From NCBI GenBank assembly GCA_934339215.1, contig CAKRHU010000136.1, positions 1 to 5,366 on the forward strand: a DNA stretch of 5,366 bases. Reading direction: 5' to 3'. A model generated the notes under the pieces. It was not told where the DNA came from. It did no database searches and saw nothing but the letters and a program-made list of their open reading frames with translations. Made by a program: the position numbers and the translations under genes. This document shows, piece by piece, positions 1 to 5,142 of this stretch; position 1 is the stretch's first letter; each line of letters begins with the position of its first letter. This stretch comes from an uncultured Lacticaseibacillus sp. (GTDB taxonomy: Bacteria; Bacillota; Bacilli; Lactobacillales; Lactobacillaceae).

Positions 1-298
1 GCTTTCATTTAGACTTTTTCTAAAGTGGTATACAAAAGCCGAACGAATTGTAAAAATATTGGTCCAAAATGCCGTAATCGGTTTCCGAGCTGATTACCAC
101 GGACGTTTGAATTCGCTTCAATTTTTCGTGATGTCGCTTTTCTGACCTCGCTTAATCATTGGCCAATATCAATAATATCAACTTTCTCGAACCCGATTGA
201 CGTCACAGCTGACTTTTGTGTCACAATTTAGCCTACCTCATCGTCATAATCTGACTCGTTATATAAATTAATAAATACGAATTATCTCGCAAATGATT
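1..298. other. Gene-free stretch, no feature supported
   Basis: I see no open reading frame of useful length with a ribosome binding site on either strand. There is a small weak hairpin at 8-24 (TTTAGA/TCTAAA), which could be the tail of a terminator from a gene left of the window. There is also a 10-bp palindrome ATTGGCCAAT at 158-167 and an AT-rich patch around 258-290. None of these is enough to name a function. The stretch may be decayed sequence. Confidence 0.5.
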
Positions 299-400
299 GG
301 GACCGAGACATAAACTAGATTTCGACACAGTCGCGTTTCAAAAGCAACGCCCCTGTACCGCGGTTTTAAAAATGGCGAACGCTTAATTGATGCGAGCCTG
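299..400 (+). repeat. Diverged GAGACATAA-headed intergenic element
   Basis: The element begins GGGACCGAGACATAA and contains a hairpin at 333-350 (GCGTT/AACGC arms) followed by CCC. The head resembles positions 2949-2963 (AGGCTGAGACACAAA), matching at 11 of 15 places. The hairpin segment 333-352 matches the reverse complement of 3043-3063 with one substitution and one indel. It is therefore a relative of the element at 2941-3093, with the internal hairpin in the opposite orientation to the head. The right boundary is not defined, because no matching terminal inverted repeat is visible. I recall GAGACA-headed intergenic elements being common in lactobacilli, but cannot verify this here. Confidence 0.45.
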
Positions 401-472
401 CGCAATTTACCAAGTGCTGGTGGCGATGTCACCATGGCGACATTCAATCAGCGCTAATCTGAAGCCATCGCA

Positions 473-509
473 AAAAGGCGAGCACCGTAATCAACGGTCC
501 TCGCCTTTT
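473..509 (-). terminator. Rho-independent terminator of the flavin lipoprotein gene
   Basis: A near-perfect inverted repeat: AAAAGGCGAG, one C/C mismatch, ACCGT, five-base loop AATCA, ACGGT, then CTCGCCTTTT. Read on the minus strand the GC-rich stem ends in a run of Ts, 19 bases beyond the lipoprotein stop codon. The A/T flanks pair on both sides, so it could also stop plus-strand transcription. Confidence 0.88.
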
Positions 510-527
510 CAAACTCATGCGGCGTGA

Positions 528-1628
528 TTATTTTGCCGCTTTGGCGGCATCAACGATGGCTTGTAAGTATCCGGCAGTATCCACAAACGTGGCGCCAGAA
601 ACCACGTCAGCGACTTTCTTGGTTTTCTTCACATTGTCCACTGCCGTTTCGAGTTCGGCAATGGTTTTCCCATTTGCAAAGGCCGCAATCGCGTCTGAGT
701 TTTCGATCCAAGTATGCGTCGCTTTGGCTTCTTTGGTCATCAAAGCAGAATAAGCTTTGGAGTTAGCCCGCTTGGAAGCCAAAACTGTGCCTGACTTGAT
801 GCCTTTGCCGAAGTCTTTATCTGAGTTTGGTAAAGCACCAAAGGTTGCACTTGGCGTGTATTGGAATTCATCGACGAACACATTGGCGATTTTGTTGTTT
901 TGCATGGCCACGGTGATGATCCCAAAGCTTTGTTTGCCATGCGGTGCGGCAAGGATCTGCCCTTCAGTCACATTATTATCCGTAGTCGCGACGCCTTTGG
1001 AAACCATGCCATTAGATGCCACATCATAAATGGCTTGCACATAGCCTGCAGTATCGGCAAAAGTAGCACCGGAAACCACATCAGAGGCTTTCTTAGTTGC
1101 TTTCAAGTCGCTGACTGTTTGTTTGAGGTCGGCAACCTTTTTGCCTTTGACGTAGTTTTGAATCGCGGTCATGCTTTCTTCCCAAGTCTTAGTAGCCTTG
1201 GCTTCTTTCTTCATTAAAGCTGAGTAAGGCTTCGAGTTTTGCGCTTTGCCGATCAAGAATTTGCCGCTAGGATAGCCTTTGCCAAAATCTTTATCTGAAT
1301 TCGGTACGCCAGTCCAATCGGCAGATTTATCCACATATTGGAATTCATCGAGGCGCGCTGCCACAATAGTATCACCATTTAACGTCACATTCACCGCTGC
1401 GACTGATTGGGTCCCATGGGGTGCCGCATACCCTTGGCGCATCACTAAGGTCCCTGCTGCCGGCGCGGTTTCGCCTGATTTCAATCCATCGTTGATCGTG
1501 ATTTTTGTTTTCGTGGTGGTACTGGAGCTAGACTTGCTAGATGAATCACTATCTTTTGCATTGCTGCCGCATGCTGCGAGACTTAACGCCAAAATCAAAG
1601 TAGCGCCGACTGTAACCAGTTTCTTCAT
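528..1628 (-). CDS. Lipoprotein with two FMN-binding-like repeats (PplA-like)
   Basis: A 366-residue surface lipoprotein. Residues 1-19 form a signal peptide ending in lipobox LAAC, so Cys20 would be lipidated and anchor the protein on the outer face of the membrane. A Ser/Thr/Lys-rich linker (about 23-45) follows. Two tandem repeats lie at about 65-200 and 224-358, offset by 158-159 residues. Both share AAPHGxQS, DEFQY, PNSDKDFGKG, NSKxYSALM and DVVSGATF. The last motif fits the Dxx(S/T)GAT flavinylation consensus of FMN_bind domains, in which ApbE joins FMN to the final Thr; that would be Thr189 and Thr347. Listeria PplA is a known lipoprotein with two such flavins and acts in extracellular electron transfer, so a similar role is inferred. 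No ApbE, Ndh2 or Eet gene is in the window. The start is well set: AGGAGG at 1637-1642, 8 nt before ATG. The gene is monocistronic here, with its own promoter and terminator. Confidence 0.85.
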   Translation of the reverse strand: MKKLVTVGATLILALSLAACGSNAKDSDSSSKSSSSTTTKTKITINDGLKSGETAPAAGTLVMRQGYAAPHGTQSVAAVNVTLNGDTIVAARLDEFQYVDKSADWTGVPNSDKDFGKGYPSGKFLIGKAQNSKPYSALMKKEAKATKTWEESMTAIQNYVKGKKVADLKQTVSDLKATKKASDVVSGATFADTAGYVQAIYDVASNGMVSKGVATTDNNVTEGQILAAPHGKQSFGIITVAMQNNKIANVFVDEFQYTPSATFGALPNSDKDFGKGIKSGTVLASKRANSKAYSALMTKEAKATHTWIENSDAIAAFANGKTIAELETAVDNVKKTKKVADVVSGATFVDTAGYLQAIVDAAKAAK

Positions 1629-1693
1629 ATCTTTTTCCTCCTGAGATGGTGAACAGTTGCCAATACAAGCCGTGCAGTCGTATCAATATGTGA

Positions 1694-1702
1694 ATTATAT
1701 CA
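1694..1702 (-). promoter_or_regulatory. Extended -10 promoter of the lipoprotein gene
   Basis: The minus strand reads TGATATAAT, a perfect extended -10 (TGnTATAAT). Transcription would start near 1687, leaving a leader of about 58 nt. No good -35 lies at 17 bp; TTGTAG at 1720-1725 is 20 bp away. The extended -10 probably carries most of the promoter strength. Confidence 0.65.
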
Positions 1703-1707
1703 CGTCC

Positions 1708-1721
1708 GGAAAACGCTTACT
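1708..1721 (-). promoter_or_regulatory. Candidate cre (CcpA) site at the lipoprotein promoter
   Basis: The minus strand reads AGTAAGCGTTTTCC. This matches the cre consensus TGWAANCGNTNWCA at every fixed position except the first and last bases, and matches equally well on the other strand. It lies just upstream of the extended -10, where CcpA binding would block RNA polymerase. This suggests carbon catabolite repression of the lipoprotein. It rests on consensus matching only. Confidence 0.45.
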
Positions 1722-1791
1722 ACAAGTTTATTGTGTACGCCATTATTTCTGGAAAACACAATCACCGGGTCGCTTGGGGCAAAATCGGCAT

Positions 1792-1823
1792 AAAAAAATG
1801 GTCGCCATGGGTGGTGGCGACCA
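1792..1823 (-). terminator. Hairpin 1: terminator-shaped on the minus strand
   Basis: A perfect 9-bp inverted repeat, TGGTCGCCA and TGGCGACCA (1799-1807, 1815-1823), flanks loop TGGGTGG. On the minus strand the stem is followed directly by seven Ts, the classical intrinsic terminator shape. The nearest rightward gene (2083) points away, so no known gene reads into it. It would serve a short minus-strand transcript from about 1830-2080 that I cannot otherwise prove. On the plus strand it is simply the first hairpin of the array. Confidence 0.6.
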
Positions 1824-1837
1824 AGGAGTAAGGATTG

Positions 1838-1869
1838 GCCAAGTAGTGGGTGGCTACTTGGCGATTTTT
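1838..1869 (+). terminator. Hairpin 2: terminator-shaped on the plus strand
   Basis: A perfect 9-bp inverted repeat, GCCAAGTAG and CTACTTGGC (1838-1846, 1854-1862), again flanks loop TGGGTGG, identical to hairpin 1. On the plus strand it is followed by GA and five Ts (1865-1869). It could be an attenuator or the terminator of a short plus-strand RNA carrying both G-rich loops. The stem is only moderately GC-rich, so termination may be partial. No upstream promoter is convincing. Confidence 0.5.
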
Positions 1870-1887
1870 ACTTGGAGGAGTAAAAAT
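1864..1887 (+). promoter_or_regulatory. Hairpin 3: stem presenting or hiding a Shine-Dalgarno
   Basis: ATTTTTACT (1864-1872) and AGTAAAAAT (1879-1887) form a perfect 9-bp AT-rich stem around loop TGGAGG. The loop is the ribosome binding site (GGAGG 1874-1878) and the right arm includes the first two bases of an ATG at 1886. The left arm reuses the U-run behind hairpin 2. Folding would therefore affect translation of the 12-codon ORF that follows. Confidence 0.5.
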
Positions 1888-1924
1888 GAAAAAGTTGGGT
1901 ATGGGTATGGAAATAAGTGGGTGA
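1886..1924 (+). CDS. Possible 12-residue small ORF
   Basis: ATG to TGA encodes MKKLGMGMEISG. GGAGG lies 7 nt before the ATG, as good a ribosome site as any in the window, which is why it is listed. The peptide has a lysine start and a glycine/methionine-rich middle, with no membrane segment. It resembles no family I know. Hairpin 4 (ATAAGT/ACTTAT, 1913-1929, loop GGGTG) overlaps its stop codon. It could be a leader peptide, the remnant of a longer gene, or chance. Confidence 0.3.
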   Translation: MKKLGMGMEISG

Positions 1925-1989
1925 CTTATGTCCATATCGTCAATATAACGGCTAAATGTGAAGAAATTGTGACGAAAAGCAAATATCGT

Positions 1990-2044
1990 TTGAAAAAATT
2001 GTATAGGCTTATAAATTGCCTTATTCGTTCAAAGTGACTATGCT
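1990..2044 (+). promoter_or_regulatory. Promoter candidates for the Fe-S-fold gene
   Basis: Two overlapping candidates are visible. One is TTGAAA (1990-1995), 16 bp, TAAATT (2012-2017). The other is TTGCCT (2016-2021), 17 bp, TATGCT (2039-2044), which would start near 2051. Each -10 matches the consensus at four positions. I cannot choose between them by eye. Confidence 0.4.
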
Positions 2045-2082
2045 TATAGCAGGGAGTGTTGCAAACTAAAGGAGGCAGTCTC

Positions 2083-2436
2083 ATGGAAATTCATTTTAAT
2101 GACGCCGCAGTCGCGAAACTCACACCACATCTAGCGCCAGATAAACGTTTGTTATTGACCTTTGAAGATGGCGTCGGGCCTTATTCCCAACACGCCATGA
2201 TCCATATGCAAGTGCAATTCACGATCAATATCATCCCCGACTCGGATGACGCGACTGATTATGATGTGGATCTGCCCAGTAATTTAGGCCCAGTCGGCAT
2301 CAAAGGCTACTCGCAAGAAGATTTAGATGAGCACTTGAGTTTGAAATATGATCCCAACATGAGCATTTTTACGTTGTCTGGTGATGGTGGGGACATCGAT
2401 GACAATGTGCAGTTTATCGATTTTACCGAATCCTAA
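2083..2436 (+). CDS. Cysteine-free Fe-S cluster biosynthesis-fold protein (HesB/YneR-like)
   Basis: A 117-residue acidic cytosolic protein. The pattern MEIHFNDAAVAKL, then LLLTFEDGVGPYS (23-35), then DLPSNLGPVGIKGYS (63-77), then LSGDGGDIDDN (98-108) recalls the Fe-S biosynthesis core-domain family (HesB/IscA superfamily) as found in lactobacilli. Unlike IscA-type carriers it has no cysteine at all, so it cannot hold a cluster through thiols and its true job is unknown. The start is ATG at 2083 because GGAGG at 2071-2075 sits 7 nt upstream. An in-frame TTG at 2056 lies before that site and is not the start. No terminator is seen between it and the acetyltransferase gene 78 nt downstream, so readthrough is possible. 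Family assignment is from memory of the motif pattern. Confidence 0.7.
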   Translation: MEIHFNDAAVAKLTPHLAPDKRLLLTFEDGVGPYSQHAMIHMQVQFTINIIPDSDDATDYDVDLPSNLGPVGIKGYSQEDLDEHLSLKYDPNMSIFTLSGDGGDIDDNVQFIDFTES

Positions 2437-2447
2437 TGTTTTTTAAC

Positions 2448-2476
2448 CTGAACTCTCATCAACAAAAGGGTACAAT
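2448..2476 (+). promoter_or_regulatory. Candidate promoter of the GNAT gene
   Basis: TACAAT at 2471-2476 matches the -10 consensus at five of six positions. The base run 2448-2453 (CTGAAC) is a weak -35 at exactly 17 bp spacing. The start would fall near 2483, giving a leader of about 32 nt. Confidence 0.45.
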
Positions 2477-2503
2477 CATCGCAGACACTTTAAAGATGAT
2501 TGT
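2472..2503. promoter_or_regulatory. Dyad over the GNAT promoter start, possible operator
   Basis: ACAATCATC (2472-2480) and GATGATTGT (2495-2503) form a perfect 9-bp inverted repeat with a 14-bp centre. The left arm overlaps the -10 and the right arm abuts the GAGG ribosome site (2504-2507). If transcription starts near 2483 the RNA would hold only one arm, so a protein-binding operator is more likely than an RNA hairpin. Confidence 0.4.
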
Positions 2504-2514
2504 GAGGCAATATC

Positions 2515-2937
2515 GTGCAGTACCGATTTGAAACTGGTTTGACCATTCATGAAATTAAAAAGCTTTATGGCGGTGTAGGCTTCACCCACTATTTACAAGA
2601 CATCGGCGAAACCGCCCGTGGCATCGCCAATTCAACGCTGTTGACTGCGCGCGATGAAGACGGCAGTTTAGTCGGCTTGATCCGCGGCGTTTCGGACATG
2701 CACACCGTGTTGTTCATTCAAGACTTGATCGTATTGCCGGAATACCAACATCAAGGCATCGGTCATGAACTTTTGGATCAATTCGACGAATACTTCAAAC
2801 AAGTCGCTCGCATTGTGGTCGTTTGCGATGATCCGGATATGCAAGCCTTCTTCACTTCGGCAGCTTACATTCCAGAAAACGACACGGCCATCACGACATT
2901 CATTCGCCCGCGGCGTTTGTTAGAACCAAAATATTAA
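2515..2937 (+). CDS. GNAT-family N-acetyltransferase
   Basis: A 140-residue single-domain GNAT protein, expected to move an acetyl group from acetyl-CoA to an amine; the substrate is unknown. The fold is readable. An N-terminal strand-helix region is followed by LLTARDEDGSLVGLIRG (42-58), the beta-4 strand FIQDLIVLPEYQ (67-78) and the acetyl-CoA pyrophosphate loop Q78-H-Q-G-I-G83, matching Q/RxxGxG/A. The FFTSAAYIP segment (102-110) stands where many GNATs have FYxxxGF. The length is normal for a compact GNAT. The start is GTG, supported by GAGG at 2504-2507, 7 nt upstream. The gene is probably expressed alone, or partly by readthrough from the Fe-S-fold gene. The region after its stop is an inverted-repeat element that can end transcription. 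Confidence 0.82.
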   Translation: MQYRFETGLTIHEIKKLYGGVGFTHYLQDIGETARGIANSTLLTARDEDGSLVGLIRGVSDMHTVLFIQDLIVLPEYQHQGIGHELLDQFDEYFKQVARIVVVCDDPDMQAFFTSAAYIPENDTAITTFIRPRRLLEPKY

Positions 2938-2940
2938 CGC

Positions 2941-3093
2941 AAAAATCGAGGCTGAGACACAAAGCGGTTTTAGCCCAAAACACAGGCGCCTCCACGCCCC
3001 GATTTGTTCTTTGAATCGCGGTGTGGAGGCGTTTGGATTTCTGGGCGTTGCTTTTTGGAACGCAACTATGGAATCATGGCAGGCTCGATTTTT
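2941..3093. repeat. 153-bp inverted-repeat intergenic element / bidirectional terminator
   Basis: AAAAATCGAG at 2941-2950 pairs with CTCGATTTTT at 3084-3093. The arms extend inward to 13 bp with one mismatch. Read on either strand the element ends in CTCGATTTTTG, so it gives a U-tract to both convergent genes, the GNAT gene and the PTS gene. Inside are the head GAGGCTGAGACACAA, GCCC/GGGC arms (2973-2976, 3043-3046), a long central hairpin and a small hairpin near 3046-3063. It shares its head and its small hairpin with the element near 299-400. It has the look of a MITE-like or structural intergenic repeat, but I see no target duplication. Confidence 0.6.
2983..3035. other. Strong central hairpin of the intergenic element
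   Basis: The stem pairs 2988-3004 with 3014-3030. Sixteen of 17 positions pair, counting one G-T, with a C/C mismatch at 2999/3019 and a loop of about nine bases. It continues outward with weaker pairs to 2983/3035. The key arm is GCCTCCACGCC against GGTGTGGAGGC. Its GC-rich stem could pause or stop RNA polymerase on either strand. Confidence 0.7.
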
Positions 3094-3097
3094 GACT

Positions 3098-4459
3098 TTA
3101 TCTGACTTGATTTTGAGCTTGCAACATCGCTAGCACTTGGTCATAAACTGGCGAGCGCAAATAATTGGTGACGCCTAACACCCGGATCTCACCTGGCACT
3201 TGATCATGCACCATCGAAACCAAATCATCTCTGGCAATAAATAGCGCATTTTGATCAGGGGTCAACGTCGAAATCGGCTCAGCGACGACACTCACGGTGA
3301 TATCATTGAGCGGTTTTAACTTCGTTTGTAAAATTGCCACTGCCATGTTTGGCGTGCCCATGCCTTGGGTGCCGGTAATAATGATTTTACGAATGGCATG
3401 TTTTGTGTGTTGCGTTGCCCCAACTTCACTTTCAGGTACGCGACTATGCATCAACACCACACTGGCAACACCAAAAGAAACCGCTGCAGCCAAACCAACA
3501 CCGGCCAACACTGCCAAAAAGTTACCAATTCCTTGCGGCGTCAACAACAAAATCGAAATGATCGATCCAGGCGATGCCACTGTGGTCAACCCGGCACCTA
3601 AAGTCGAAAACGTAAACGTCCCCGTCACCCCACCAGCAATCGCGGCTAAAATCAACGCCGGCTGGCTTAACACATACGGAAAATAGATTTCATGGATCCC
3701 ACCGAAAAATTCAATGATCGCCGCGTTCCCGGCAGATTTTTGCGAATGACCATGACCAAAGTAATGAAACGCCAACAAGATCCCCAGTCCAGGTCCCGGA
3801 TTGGTTTCAACCAAAAATAATACTGAGCGTCCGACATGATCTGCAGCTTGCATGCCTAAAGGCGTTAAAATCCCATGATTGAGCGCATTGTTTAAAAATA
3901 GCACTTTGGCGGGTTCGATGATCAAATTCGCCAGCGGCAACAAATGCCACGCAATCAAACTGGCGACCCCGCTGGCCAACAGGTTTGCACCAGCATCGAC
4001 GATCGGCGCTAACCCGTAATACCCGATCAACGCCAATAAAATACCTAAGATCCCGGCAGAAAAATTGTTGACCAGCATTTCAAAGCCTTGTTTGACATGT
4101 GGCCGCAGCCAATCATCTACCGTATTGACCGCCCAGCCTGCTAAAGGTCCTGCGATCATGGCGCCTAAAATCGCCGCTGACTGCGCCGTGGCGATGACGC
4201 CCATGGCAGTGATAGCGGCTACGACCCCACCGCGATGACCACCGACATTACTCCCACCCGTAAAGGCCAATAATAATGGGATCAAATAAGCTTGGCTCAA
4301 TGACACCACGCGATAAATATCGGCATTTGGCCACCAGCCTTGTGGCGCACACGCCGCGGCCAATAAGCCGCAAGCGATGAATGCGGCAATATTGGGCATC
4401 ACCATATCAGTTAACACGGTGCCAACTTTGGTGATTTTTTGTCGAATTGAAGTGGTCAT
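3098..4459 (-). CDS. Mannitol-type PTS EIICB permease with degenerate EIIB
   Basis: A 453-residue membrane protein of the mannitol/fructose PTS class. The EIIC part (about 10-335) is a multi-span channel with the family motifs SNVGGH (70-75), NNALNHG (190-196), ETNPGPG (218-224) and GGIHEIYFPYV (253-263). This set matches MtlA closely. A full-length EIIB domain (about 353-453) follows and aligns to its end, including the LRSPVYDQVLAML region. Its P-loop reads TGTQGMGTPNM where MtlA has CDAGMGSSAM, so the phosphorylated cysteine is Gly363. The only cysteines (30 and 37) are in the first membrane helix. The protein therefore cannot pass phosphate from its own EIIB. It may borrow another EIIB, act as an unphosphorylating channel, or sense sugar. 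No EIIA is nearby. ATG at 4459 is chosen because GGAGG (4467-4471) is 7 nt upstream; GTG at 4465 is only 1 nt from it. It is the second gene after the EAL gene, 20 nt away. Confidence 0.87.
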   Translation of the reverse strand: MTTSIRQKITKVGTVLTDMVMPNIAAFIACGLLAAACAPQGWWPNADIYRVVSLSQAYLIPLLLAFTGGSNVGGHRGGVVAAITAMGVIATAQSAAILGAMIAGPLAGWAVNTVDDWLRPHVKQGFEMLVNNFSAGILGILLALIGYYGLAPIVDAGANLLASGVASLIAWHLLPLANLIIEPAKVLFLNNALNHGILTPLGMQAADHVGRSVLFLVETNPGPGLGILLAFHYFGHGHSQKSAGNAAIIEFFGGIHEIYFPYVLSQPALILAAIAGGVTGTFTFSTLGAGLTTVASPGSIISILLLTPQGIGNFLAVLAGVGLAAAVSFGVASVVLMHSRVPESEVGATQHTKHAIRKIIITGTQGMGTPNMAVAILQTKLKPLNDITVSVVAEPISTLTPDQNALFIARDDLVSMVHDQVPGEIRVLGVTNYLRSPVYDQVLAMLQAQNQVR

Positions 4460-4479
4460 TCTCACACCTCCACGCCTGA

Positions 4480-5142
4480 CTACTGGGTCTGCACATCAAT
4501 CAATTGTGGTCGGACAAAATAGTAACCTTGCATAATATCAGGTTGATAATTTTGTGCAATTTTTAAATCTGCTTTATTTTCAAAACCTTCAATCGCAAAA
4601 AATACGCCGGCTAACTGCGCTTGTTCTCGCCAAAATTGTAGCAATGGCGACACTAAGGTAATGAAGTCTTTTTGATCATGGAAATTTTGCAAAGCGAATT
4701 TATATTCTTGGACATAAGGCGCCAGTGCTTGCACCAAAGGCAACTGATTGTCCCCAGTCCCGACGTCATCGATGCACACCCACAAGCCTGCTTGTTGATA
4801 CGTGCGCGCCGCTGCAACTAAAGCAGTCGTCGCCACGCCATTGGGACGCTCCGTCAACTCCACACATAATTGCATGTCAGGGAGTTGTGCTTGCAGTTTT
4901 GGTAAAGCTTGCAAATAATCAACCCGAGAAAATTCTGGCTGATCGAGATTGATCGACACCATTTGCGTCTCTTTGTATACCGATTTGACGGTTTGTTCAA
5001 GCAAAGTGACAATATCTTCAGCGTTAAAACGCCCAAAGTCTTGCGGGAAGGTCCATTGATCGGCAATTTTTTCACGCAGAAACAATTCATCTGCGAACCG
5101 TTCGTCTTGTGCATACTTCGGCTGGCCCCAAAATCGAATCAT
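4480..5142 (-). CDS. EAL-domain protein, likely cyclic-di-GMP phosphodiesterase
   Basis: A stand-alone 220-residue EAL domain, cytosolic, with no GGDEF, PAS or membrane segment. EAL enzymes cut cyclic-di-GMP to pGpG with two metal ions. The usual residues are readable: Glu19 in ELFLRE (the EAL motif as ELF), Asn65 in SINLD, Glu95 in VELTE, Asp125-Asp126 in DDVGTG, Lys148, Glu185 and Glu188 in AIEGFE, and Gln205 in MQGYYF. So activity is plausible, though the domain is diverged and starts almost at the EAL motif. ATG at 5142 is preferred: a G-rich purine run precedes it, whereas the in-frame ATG at 5169 has no ribosome site and would fall upstream of the predicted transcript start. The downstream gene is a PTS EIICB, 20 nt away, clearly co-transcribed. 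Joint work in sugar-dependent signalling is inferred. The enzyme could also have become a binding-only receptor. Confidence 0.8.
   Translation of the reverse strand: MIRFWGQPKYAQDERFADELFLREKIADQWTFPQDFGRFNAEDIVTLLEQTVKSVYKETQMVSINLDQPEFSRVDYLQALPKLQAQLPDMQLCVELTERPNGVATTALVAAARTYQQAGLWVCIDDVGTGDNQLPLVQALAPYVQEYKFALQNFHDQKDFITLVSPLLQFWREQAQLAGVFFAIEGFENKADLKIAQNYQPDIMQGYYFVRPQLIDVQTQ

Noticed and set aside
197..227. TTGACG followed by CACAAT as a promoter in the left gene-free stretch.
   Set aside because: The spacing is 19 bp, the -10 is poor, and no gene follows on that strand.
517..1644. Several plus-strand frames opposite the lipoprotein gene.
   Set aside because: They are antisense shadows of a gene with a clear signal peptide, repeats, ribosome site and terminator.
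1799..1862. A CRISPR array made of the two TGGGTGG-loop hairpins.
   Set aside because: Only the loop repeats; the stems differ, there are two units only, and no cas gene is present.
1896..1921. G-quadruplex from the GGGTATGGGTATGG run.
   Set aside because: Only two GGG runs are close together; the others are GG pairs or are far away and inside hairpins.
1807..2037. Plus-strand frame of 76 codons (longer from 1657) running through the hairpin array.
   Set aside because: It has no ribosome binding site at any start, no recognisable domain, and its sequence is explained by the inverted repeats. Its end overlaps the promoter of the next gene.
3340..3400. Frameshift or sequencing error as the cause of the missing EIIB cysteine.
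   Set aside because: The frame stays open and aligned on both sides, and three adjacent codons differ while GMG is kept.
4460..4465. GTG two codons upstream as the start of the EIICB gene.
   Set aside because: It is 1 nt from GGAGG, too close; the ATG at 4459 has 7 nt spacing.
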